Source: an uncultured Ignavibacteria bacterium (lineage in GTDB: Bacteria; Bacteroidota; Ignavibacteria; Tepidaquicellales; Tepidaquicellaceae). From it: a stretch of 6,463 nucleotides of DNA. Below are positions 1-5,289 of this stretch, one piece after another. Positions within the stretch are counted from its first letter, which is position 1. The number at the start of each line of letters is the position of its first letter. The notes beneath the pieces were generated by a model, which worked only from the letters and a program-made list of their open reading frames with translations, searched no databases and had not been told where the DNA came from. The position numbers and the translations under genes are program-made. Where the stretch lies: assembly GCA_937924675.1 (NCBI GenBank), contig CALEVL010000054.1, positions 1-6,463 of the forward strand. The letters are read 5' to 3'.

Positions 1-1515
1 ATTGAAATAGTATTCTGACATTACAAAAATGTCCGGATCTTTTATTATCTCTTCAAACGAAATGAAGTTGTTTATCATTTTCTGATTCTTGAACATGTAG
101 TTCAGGATCTCATTTGCCCACACGTACTTCTCTCCAAGCCAAACCAAATCAATTGAGTGAAGTGAATAGCATCCCGGTTTAAGCACACGGTTAATATCCT
201 TCAGGATATTACCGTAAGTTTCTATGTCATTCATGGGTACATGCTCAAGAGTTGAAATCGAAAAGACCAGATCAAAATAATTATCCGGAAGTTCTTTGTT
301 GAAGTTACCCATATAATCATAGACGAGTTTTATGTCCTCAATCTGTACATCTTGTCCAAGCGGACCATTGCCAACACCTTCCAGTTTATCAATATTCCAG
401 CATTCATGCTCTTTCTTAAAGTACTCAAGAATTCTTGACGTACCGCCACCTACATCCAGCATCTTTATCGGGCGGTTGTAGTTCTGCTTTATGAAGGAGA
501 ATGTCATTAAGTCCTGATATATTTTCAGATCACAATTTCCCGGATCAACTTCAACGCCGAATAATTCAACATCATATTTCATTTTCTTAAAGAATTCAAA
601 ATGAGTTCTCTTTGAATAAGTGAAATAGTCGAAGTTTTCAATCTTCAGAAAATTCTCTTTGTAAGCTCGCGGTGCGAAACGCAACACTTCTTCAGGAGTT
701 AATACAGAAGTTACTTCCGGTTCCTTTTCAAGCGGTGCCGGTTTTTCAGTTACATGAACCTGTATTTTCTTGTTTGCGGGCTCTCCGTCTAATGGCTTCC
801 TGCCTGCGGTCAGCACAGACAACCAGTTCCAGGGACGGTTCCTGTCTTCTCTCTTTTGCTGCCACATATATATCTCAGCCACGAACATAGGATTCTCAAT
901 CATTAGAATAGGAAGCATAGACTTGATCATATCAGCATCTGCATTACAGAGCCATTCTTCCCAAAATACATTCATTGTTTCCTTTGGCTTCAGCCACTCG
1001 AATCCTGCACTCTCATAAGCATCAAACACTGCCCTGACATTCTGTCCGTAATAGACATCGTAAGAATGAAAAACTATACCTCCGGGTCTTAGCAGTTTGA
1101 ATGTTTCATCAAACACTCCCTTAAGATCTTCATTCGGCACATGTTCAATTGTGGAAACAGAATAAATCATATCGAAGTAATTCTGAGGCAGAGCAGGATT
1201 GTTTTGCCCGAGCAAACCGTGATGGAATTTTACCTTTGGATAATCGCTTCTGTACTTTTTTAGTTTGTCTTCAGGTACTGAATTATCTCTTATTGTATCA
1301 TCAAGTCCCCATATCTCGCACTTGTCATAAAGGAGTTCAAATATATAAGAGCCGGTTCCATGGCCCACTTCAAGGATTCTCTCGAATCCATTTTCTTCAA
1401 TCAAGTTTATTGCTTCAGCATATCCCAAAGGTTTAAGCGTATTCTCATGCCTTGAAAGCATCGGGTATTTCTTTGCAGCATCCCACCAATGCTTAGTGGT
1501 TCCTAATTCGAACAT
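1..1515 (-). CDS. Tandem two-domain class I SAM-dependent methyltransferase (C-terminus beyond window)
   Basis: The minus-strand frame is open from an ATG at 1515 to the window edge (505 codons, no stop). The protein shows two copies of a class I methyltransferase fold. Copy 1 has the SAM-binding loop ILEVGHGTG (residues 47-55), an acidic strand-2 end in WGLDD (69-73) and FDMIYSVSTIEHVP (114-127), followed by LLRPGG (141-146). Copy 2 has MLDVGGGTS (352-360), WNID (373-376) and a second SISTLEHVP (419-427), followed by VLKPG. Each copy is followed by a related tail (NPMFVAEIYMW at 208-218; DPDIFVMSEYYF at 493-504), so little of the protein is probably missing. A Pro/Glu/Lys-rich linker (about 243-275) joins the halves. 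Substrate is unknown; the neighbouring glycan genes make a sugar or glycolipid methyltransferase plausible. No signal peptide or membrane segment is seen, so it is likely cytoplasmic. No clear Shine-Dalgarno sequence precedes the ATG. The methyltransferase fold is confident; the substrate is not. Confidence 0.88.
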   Translation of the reverse strand, partial: MFELGTTKHWWDAAKKYPMLSRHENTLKPLGYAEAINLIEENGFERILEVGHGTGSYIFELLYDKCEIWGLDDTIRDNSVPEDKLKKYRSDYPKVKFHHGLLGQNNPALPQNYFDMIYSVSTIEHVPNEDLKGVFDETFKLLRPGGIVFHSYDVYYGQNVRAVFDAYESAGFEWLKPKETMNVFWEEWLCNADADMIKSMLPILMIENPMFVAEIYMWQQKREDRNRPWNWLSVLTAGRKPLDGEPANKKIQVHVTEKPAPLEKEPEVTSVLTPEEVLRFAPRAYKENFLKIENFDYFTYSKRTHFEFFKKMKYDVELFGVEVDPGNCDLKIYQDLMTFSFIKQNYNRPIKMLDVGGGTSRILEYFKKEHECWNIDKLEGVGNGPLGQDVQIEDIKLVYDYMGNFNKELPDNYFDLVFSISTLEHVPMNDIETYGNILKDINRVLKPGCYSLHSIDLVWLGEKYVWANEILNYMFKNQKMINNFISFEEIIKDPDIFVMSEYYFN

Positions 1516-1773
1516 TAATCTACTGTTTGTATTTTAATTCAAAGCTTCGGGATAATTACCCGACAGCTAAAGATTACAACAATTCAATTCACAATGGCAA
1601 TGTTAAAGCAATCGTATTTGATTAAGTGCCGGTTTGAACTCCGGCAGATTAACATGATTGAGAAAGTTGATTTGTTACTGAGGTAAAGAATTTTGCATAA
1701 TATTCATATATAAAAAGCAAACTTCAATTCATAATCAATCTGCATCTGACAATATTACTCTTGTTACTCTTCT
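1516..1773. other. AT-rich leader/promoter side of the methyltransferase gene; no credible gene
   Basis: This 258-base stretch lies between the methyltransferase start and the palindrome array, so any promoter for the minus-strand gene should lie here. I see AT-rich blocks around 1695-1715 (on the minus strand TATTAT and TATATA) that could hold a -10 element, but no convincing -35/-10 or TAnnTTTG pair. Two small hairpins are listed or noted: 1543-1568, and 1628-1645 (GCCGG / CCGGC arms with an 8-base loop). A 30-codon plus-strand frame at 1594-1686 has nothing to support it. Confidence 0.5.
1543..1568 (-). promoter_or_regulatory. Leader hairpin upstream of the methyltransferase gene
   Basis: The arms AGCT-TCGGG (1543-1551) and CCCGA-C-AGCT (1559-1568) pair as nine base pairs with one bulged C at 1564 and a 7-base AT-rich loop. 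It sits about 28-53 bases upstream of the methyltransferase ATG, so it would fall in the 5' untranslated leader or overlap the promoter. It could be an operator or a leader structure. It is not followed by a T-run on the minus strand, so a terminator is unlikely. The structure is visible; any function is inferred. Confidence 0.35.
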
Positions 1774-1818
1774 CGTTCCCAAGCCCCTCATACTGTCCGA
1801 AAACTCAGATTCCCCGCT

Positions 1819-1844
1819 CGCTCCCAAACTCCGGTTTGGGAGCG
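1819..1844. repeat. REP-like hairpin 1 (11-bp perfect stem, 4-base loop)
   Basis: Left arm CGCTCCCAAAC (1819-1829), loop TCCG, right arm GTTTGGGAGCG (1834-1844), perfectly complementary. It is the same size as the hairpin at 2067-2092 and differs from it at two stem positions, with matching changes on the other arm. This supports a selected or copied structure. It lies 14 bases inside the left arm of the large inverted repeat. Confidence 0.8.
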
Positions 1845-1853
1845 CTCTTGCAC

Positions 1854-1870
1854 ATGAAACTCCGTTTCAT
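1854..1870. repeat. Small hairpin (7-bp stem) in the left array unit
   Basis: Arms ATGAAAC (1854-1860) and GTTTCAT (1864-1870) are perfectly complementary around the loop TCC. Its core AAACTCCGTTT resembles that of the preceding hairpin (AAACTCCGGTTT). In the mirror position of the right unit there is a GAAGC-AGA-GCTTC hairpin (2043-2055). Read in the same sense the stems are GAAAC/GTTTC and GAAGC/GCTTC, which is one paired substitution. Confidence 0.6.
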
Positions 1871-2042
1871 ATCCTTTTTGTGGCGTCTGTGGACTTCCCT
1901 CCTGACGCAAATCCTTTAAAAAGAGCACTTGTCTAATTGCTTCTGTATTGGAGATGCAGTTCTGCCGCTTCACATACTCTTGGTGTAAAAAGGAGAACTG
2001 GAGATTGAAGATCTGGAATAGAACTTATTGCATGTAAGAATC

Positions 2043-2055
2043 GAAGCAGAGCTTC
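2043..2055. repeat. Small hairpin (5-bp stem) in the right array unit
   Basis: Arms GAAGC (2043-2047) and GCTTC (2051-2055) pair around the loop AGA. It is the mirror-image counterpart of 1854-1870: flanking bases also align when one unit is reverse-complemented (CTCTTGCACAT and CACTTGTTATA before the stem). The stem is short, so taken alone it would be unconvincing; its support is the symmetric position and the paired base change. Confidence 0.45.
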
Positions 2056-2066
2056 TATAACAAGTG

Positions 2067-2092
2067 CGTACCCAAACAGGAGTTTGGGTACG
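2067..2092. repeat. REP-like hairpin 2 (11-bp perfect stem, 4-base loop)
   Basis: Left arm CGTACCCAAAC (2067-2077), loop AGGA, right arm GTTTGGGTACG (2082-2092), perfectly complementary. Compared with the hairpin at 1819-1844, stem positions 3-4 are TA instead of CT and the opposite arm changes to match (TA instead of AG). Reversed, its loop is TCCT against TCCG. It lies nine bases inside the right arm of the large inverted repeat. Confidence 0.8.
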
Positions 2093-2143
2093 AGCATAAA
2101 TGTTTTCGGACAGCCTGTTGGGCTTGGGAACGAAATTCTTGGG

Positions 2144-2187
2144 GCTGGGGCTTTTCCTTCTCGCTCCCAAGCCCCAGCTTGGTAGCG
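2144..2187. repeat. REP-like hairpin 3 with an overlapping alternative stem
   Basis: Hairpin 2162-2187 has arms CGCTCCCAAGC (2162-2172) and GCTTGGTAGCG (2177-2187) with loop CCCA and one mismatch (C2166 against T2183). Just upstream, GCTGGGGCTT (2144-2153) is perfectly complementary to AAGCCCCAGC (2169-2178), which covers part of the left arm, the loop and the first bases of the right arm. The two pairings exclude each other. Both are visible in the sequence; whether either forms in RNA or in single-stranded DNA is unknown. Confidence 0.6.
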
Positions 2188-2245
2188 CTGCTGTGCAAAT
2201 GCTAAGAGAGGTTCTATGAAGCAAGAGAAGGTCTGTAAGTAATAG

Positions 2246-2365
2246 CGTTACCAAGCAGCCTGCCTGCCCGCCGAAGACAAAACTAGTTCTGCTCTCTGCA
2301 GGCGGGCCTGCCCACTTGCCATTGAATTTTCGAATGCATTATGGCAGGCAGGGGGCTTGGTAACG
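2246..2365. repeat. Long GC-rich inverted repeat with inner palindromes
   Basis: The left arm CGTTACCAAGC-AG-CCTGCCTGCC (2246-2268) pairs with the right arm GGCAGGCAGG-GG-GCTTGGTAACG (2343-2365), 21 of 23 positions. The outer 11 bases of each arm are the same REP-like arm seen in the hairpins upstream. Inside are GCCCGCC (2266-2272) / GGCGGGC (2301-2307) and TGCCAT (2317-2322) / ATGGCA (2341-2346), so a branched structure is possible. The interior is richer in GC than the surrounding DNA. It looks like a REP-like hairpin whose loop has been expanded by another repeat; that history is an inference. Confidence 0.7.
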
Positions 2366-2549
2366 AGTAGTTGTAAACTCCGCAGACTCTGACCGCGGGC
2401 TAGGATATGGAGTGGTTTCTAATATTATTATAATTTCACACTAAACAACAAAACATACATTGTAAAAAAACACATAGAACCTTATATTCGCAAAACTAAA
2501 CTCCATTTGCTACATCTGCGACGGATAAAATTCCGGCGGCAAAATCAAT
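2366..2549 (+). other. Leader and promoter side of the cysC operon; no gene
   Basis: This 184-base AT-rich stretch separates the palindrome array from cysC. It contains a TATAAT hexamer at 2429-2434 without a recognisable -35 partner, and the better candidate promoter at 2460-2490. A small inverted repeat GCAAA (2490-2494) / TTTGC (2506-2510) lies just after that promoter. No Shine-Dalgarno sequence is seen before the cysC ATG at 2550. The motif AAACTCC, common in the array, occurs again at 2375-2381 and 2498-2504. Confidence 0.45.
2460..2490 (+). promoter_or_regulatory. Candidate Bacteroidota-type promoter for the cysC operon
   Basis: TTG at 2460-2462 is followed after 20 bases by TATATTCG (2483-2490), which matches the Bacteroidota -7 consensus TAnnTTTG at all fixed positions but one (C instead of T). 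Transcription would start a few bases after 2490, leaving a leader of about 50 bases before the cysC ATG at 2550. The match is short and found by eye in AT-rich DNA, so confidence is low. Confidence 0.3.
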
Positions 2550-3149
2550 ATGCCTGATCCAAACATAATTCCCCAAAAACATAGGATCGAAAAGACTGAC
2601 AGGAAGAATCTGCTTGGAAATGATTCGTTCGTCATTTGGTTTACAGGACTTTCGGGTTCGGGCAAGTCAACTCTTGCCAATTTGCTTGAACAGAAACTTC
2701 ATGAGCAAGGAGTTCTTACTTATATTCTTGACGGCGATAATGTTAGAACAGGTTTGAACAAGGATCTTGGTTTCGGTGATGAAGACAGAGTAGAGAATAT
2801 CAGAAGGCTGGGAGAAGTATGTAAACTGTTTCTCGATGCCGGCGTTGTTGTTCTGACTGCTTTTATATCGCCTTTCAGGTCTGACAGGGAAACCGTGAGA
2901 GAACTTGTCGGCAAGGAAAATTTTCATGAGGTGTTTGTTAAATGTCCGCTGGAACTTTGTGAATCAAGAGATGTGAAGGGATTGTATTCAAAAGCACGAG
3001 CAGGGCAGATTCCTAAGTTCACCGGAATCGATTCCCCCTACGAAGAACCGCTCAGTGCAGAACTTGTGATTGATACTTCAGTATCATCGTTAGAAGATTC
3101 TGTATCTGCACTTGATGATTACGTGAACACATTGTTAAGAAGAAAATAA
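2550..3149 (+). CDS. cysC: Adenylylsulfate kinase (APS kinase)
   Basis: This 199-residue protein phosphorylates adenosine 5'-phosphosulfate (APS) with ATP to give PAPS, the sulfate donor for sulfotransferases and the substrate of PAPS reductase. Visible motifs are the P-loop GLSGSGKST (33-41), DGDNVR (61-66), the substrate-binding run ENIRRLGEV (82-90), and FISPFRSDR (105-113) with the serine (S107) equivalent to the phosphorylated serine of the E. coli enzyme. Next come CPLELCESRDVKGLY (132-146) and KFTGIDSPYE (156-165). Length is normal for a stand-alone CysC, so it is complete and not fused to CysN as in NodQ-type proteins. The ATG at 2550 leaves an N-terminal extension typical of the family; no Shine-Dalgarno sequence is visible. 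It heads the plus-strand operon, with cysD starting four bases after its stop. Cytoplasmic. Confidence 0.96.
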   Translation: MPDPNIIPQKHRIEKTDRKNLLGNDSFVIWFTGLSGSGKSTLANLLEQKLHEQGVLTYILDGDNVRTGLNKDLGFGDEDRVENIRRLGEVCKLFLDAGVVVLTAFISPFRSDRETVRELVGKENFHEVFVKCPLELCESRDVKGLYSKARAGQIPKFTGIDSPYEEPLSAELVIDTSVSSLEDSVSALDDYVNTLLRRK

Positions 3150-3153
3150 ATTG

Positions 3154-4059
3154 ATGGAAACATACAACTTAAATTATCTGCGGGAACTTGAAGCCGAATC
3201 AATCTATGTCATCAGAGAAGTTGCGGCACAGTTTGAAAGACCTGCGCTCTTGTTCTCCGGTGGAAAAGATTCAATTGTCCTTGCACACCTCTCGCGCAAG
3301 GCGTTCTATCCGGCAAAGATTCCGTTTCCGTTGATTCATATAGATACGGGACATAACTTTGAAGATACTTTAGCATTCAGAGATGAACTTGTTGCTGAAC
3401 TCGGTGTAAGATTAATTGTAGGAAATGTTCAGGACTCAATTGAAAGCGGAAGGGTAAAGGAAGAGACCGGCTATAATGCCAGCAGGAACATGCTTCAGAC
3501 TGTCACACTGCTCGACACACTTGAAGAACATAAGATTGATGCGGCTATGGGCGGAGCCAGAAGAGATGAGGAGAAGGCCCGTGCAAAGGAAAGATTCTTT
3601 TCGCATCGTGATGAATTCGGTCAGTGGGATCCAAAAAATCAGCGACCCGAACTCTGGAATATTTTCAACGGAAAGAAAAATCCGGGTGAACATTTCAGAG
3701 TGTTCCCTATCAGCAACTGGACGGAGATGGATGTTTGGCAATATATTCACATGGAGAAGATCAAACTTCCAAGTCTTTATTTTTCACACGACAGACTTTG
3801 CTTCAAACGTGACGGTTCAATATTGGCGTATTATGACTTCATGCGGCTGAGAGACACTGAGAAGCCTGAGATGATGAGAATAAGATTCAGAACGATTGGT
3901 GATATTACATGTACAGGAGCTGTTTTTTCGGAAGCACTGACACTCGAAGAAGTGATTCTGGAAGTTGCCGCATCGAGGCAAACAGAGAGAGGAACAAGAG
4001 CTGATGACAAGAGATCGGATTCTGCAATGGAAGACCGAAAGAAAGAAGGATACTTCTGA
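3154..4059 (+). CDS. cysD: Sulfate adenylyltransferase subunit 2 (ATP sulfurylase small subunit)
   Basis: CysD is the catalytic subunit of the CysDN ATP sulfurylase, which makes APS and pyrophosphate from sulfate and ATP; the GTPase CysN drives the reaction. The 301-residue protein matches the family over its length. It has the N-terminal LRELEAESIYVIREVAA, the PP-loop SGGKDS (35-40), HIDTG (62-66), GGARRDEEK (133-141), WDPKNQRPELW (158-168), FPISNWTEMDVW (184-195), and the conserved C-terminal GYF. I prefer the ATG at 3154 over the in-frame TTG directly before it at 3151, because the ATG gives the usual family N-terminus; the difference is one residue. It begins four bases after the cysC stop, so the two are co-transcribed. 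Its partner cysN is not adjacent but 1.86 kb downstream, after two sugar genes. No missing active-site residue was noticed. Confidence 0.96.
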   Translation: METYNLNYLRELEAESIYVIREVAAQFERPALLFSGGKDSIVLAHLSRKAFYPAKIPFPLIHIDTGHNFEDTLAFRDELVAELGVRLIVGNVQDSIESGRVKEETGYNASRNMLQTVTLLDTLEEHKIDAAMGGARRDEEKARAKERFFSHRDEFGQWDPKNQRPELWNIFNGKKNPGEHFRVFPISNWTEMDVWQYIHMEKIKLPSLYFSHDRLCFKRDGSILAYYDFMRLRDTEKPEMMRIRFRTIGDITCTGAVFSEALTLEEVILEVAASRQTERGTRADDKRSDSAMEDRKKEGYF

Positions 4060-4112
4060 TCTTTCTTTGCATATTCAACAAATAGCCGACAAGCAAATAA
4101 GTGAGTTGCTTA

Positions 4113-4120
4113 TAATTTTG
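4113..4120 (+). promoter_or_regulatory. Candidate internal -7 promoter element in the cysD-aminotransferase gap
   Basis: The 87-base gap after cysD is the largest within the operon. It contains TAATTTTG, a full match to the Bacteroidota -7 consensus TAnnTTTG, 26 bases before the aminotransferase ATG. No TTG lies at the expected distance upstream. Immediately before it is an inverted repeat AAGCAA (4091-4096) / TTGCTT (4106-4111) with a 9-base loop, which could be an operator or a weak attenuator. An internal promoter would let the sugar genes be expressed apart from cysCD. Confidence 0.3.
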
Positions 4121-4146
4121 ATAACCATCCCCAAGTCAAGTAAAGA

Positions 4147-5289
4147 ATGCATCGTGAAACAATTGAGTTTATAAAGAAACAATTCGGACATAAGGATTTC
4201 ATTCCGTTGCATGAACCGGTTTTTTCAGGCAACGAAAAAAAATATCTAAGCGAATGTATAGACTCCACTTACGTTTCGTATATTGGAAAGTTTGTCCATG
4301 AGTTTGAACGTAAGATACAGGATTTTACAGGCGCAAAATTTGCAATAGCTACTTCTAACGGTACAGTTGCTCTGCACTCAGCATTGATACTTGCTGGAGT
4401 CAAAAAGGATGACGAGGTTCTTATCCCCGCACTTACCTTTGTGGCAACTGCAAATGCTGTTGCTTATTGCAACGCTAATCCACTTTTTGTTGACAGCAGT
4501 AAGAGAACACTTGGAATAGATGTTGAAAAGTTGAACCATTTTCTTGAGACTATAGCAGATATTGGGAATGACGGTTTCTGTTACAACAAGAAGAGCGGCA
4601 GAAGGATAATGGCAATAATAGCTATGCATGCTTTCGGCCATCCCGTTGAAATGGAAGAATTAAATTCGCTTGCCAAAAGATTCAACATCACAGTTATCGA
4701 AGACGCGGCAGAGTCCATTGGCAGCGAGTATAAGAATCAACACACAGGAACATTCGGAAAGCTTGGCGTTTTGAGTTTCAATGGCAATAAGACAATTACA
4801 ACCGGCGGCGGCGGAATGATAATTACTAATGATGAGGATATTGCAATCAGGGCAAGGCACATTACCACAACTGCCAAGCTCCCGCATCGCTGGGAATTTG
4901 TTCATGATGAAATTGGATACAATTACAGAATGTCGAACATCAACGCGGCAATTGGTGTTGCTCAAATGGAAATTCTGAAGAATGTTATTCAAAGCAAGCG
5001 CGAACTTGCAGAACAGTACAGAGAGTTTTTTGAGAAGACTGATATTGATTTCTTTACAGAATCCGAGAATTGTTTCTCTAACTACTGGCTCAATGTGATC
5101 TTTCTGAATGACAGGCAAGACCGAGATGACTTCCTGCATTACTCAAATGACAACGGAGTAATGACAAGACCGGCGTGGACATTGCTCAACAAGCTTAAGA
5201 TGTATTCCGAATGCGAAAGCATGGATCTTGAAGGTGCACAATGGCTTGAAGACAGGATAGTCAGTCTGCCAAGCAGTCCAAGGCTCTGA
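4147..5289 (+). CDS. LegC-family PLP-dependent sugar aminotransferase (DegT/DnrJ/EryC1/StrS superfamily)
   Basis: The 380-residue protein is a fold-type I aminotransferase that would transfer an amino group, usually from glutamate, to the 4-keto carbon of a nucleotide sugar. The N-terminal run FIPLHEPVFSGNEKKYL (18-34) followed by VSYIGKFV (43-50) is characteristic of the LegC subfamily linked to legionaminic-acid and bacillosamine-type sugars. Cofactor motifs are TSNGT (69-73), PALTFVATANA (94-104), EDAAES (185-190) with D186 expected to contact the pyridine nitrogen, and SFNGNKTITTGGGG (210-223) with K215 the expected Schiff-base lysine. It ends with the typical LPSS near the C-terminus. 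Length is normal and the ATG at 4147 keeps the full N-terminal motif. Its stop overlaps the next start (TGATG), tying it to the acetyltransferase. The exact sugar (UDP- or GDP-linked) cannot be read from sequence; I infer a 4-amino-4,6-dideoxy product. Confidence 0.9.
   Translation: MHRETIEFIKKQFGHKDFIPLHEPVFSGNEKKYLSECIDSTYVSYIGKFVHEFERKIQDFTGAKFAIATSNGTVALHSALILAGVKKDDEVLIPALTFVATANAVAYCNANPLFVDSSKRTLGIDVEKLNHFLETIADIGNDGFCYNKKSGRRIMAIIAMHAFGHPVEMEELNSLAKRFNITVIEDAAESIGSEYKNQHTGTFGKLGVLSFNGNKTITTGGGGMIITNDEDIAIRARHITTTAKLPHRWEFVHDEIGYNYRMSNINAAIGVAQMEILKNVIQSKRELAEQYREFFEKTDIDFFTESENCFSNYWLNVIFLNDRQDRDDFLHYSNDNGVMTRPAWTLLNKLKMYSECESMDLEGAQWLEDRIVSLPSSPRL

Larger units (their letters stand above)
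1774..2132. repeat. Large inverted repeat with bipartite 31-base arms (1774-1804 and 2102-2132)
   Basis: The left arm reads CGTTCCCAAGCCC (1774-1786), six bases, then CTGTCCGAAAAC (1793-1804). The right arm is the exact inverse of both blocks (GTTTTCGGACAG at 2102-2113; GGGCTTGGGAACG at 2120-2132), again separated by six bases. The six-base spacers differ (CTCATA on the left; AACAGG when the right arm is read in the same sense). The arms enclose about 297 bases holding two 26-base hairpins, one near each end, and two smaller hairpins further in, so the element is roughly symmetric. It resembles a MITE or a BIME-like pair of REP units. I saw no clear target-site duplication. The two minus-strand open frames over this region read straight through the palindromes and are not credible genes. 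Confidence 0.75.

Noticed and set aside
672..1436. Plus-strand open frames inside the methyltransferase gene
   Set aside because: Shadows of the long minus-strand frame, which has clear methyltransferase motifs throughout.
1594..1686. A 30-codon plus-strand frame starting ATGGCAATG
   Set aside because: Short, no ribosome binding site or recognisable motif, and it overlaps a small hairpin; nothing supports translation.
2162..2187. Rho-independent terminator
   Set aside because: The stem is GC-rich but no T-run follows on either strand, and the region lies between two gene starts rather than gene ends.
1788..2254. Two minus-strand open frames (61 and 94 codons) in the divergent region
   Set aside because: They read through the inverted repeats and hairpins; their residues simply translate the palindrome arms. 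No domain, no ribosome binding site, no coding-like pattern.
1774..2365. CRISPR array
   Set aside because: The repeats are palindromic, occur in both orientations and at irregular spacing; there are no regular unique spacers and no cas genes.
2380..2398. Hairpin CCGC / GCGG after the GC-rich repeat
   Set aside because: Only four base pairs plus a wobble; too weak to list as a feature, though it may be a decayed repeat.
3151..3153. TTG start for cysD
   Set aside because: An ATG follows immediately in frame and gives the normal family N-terminus.
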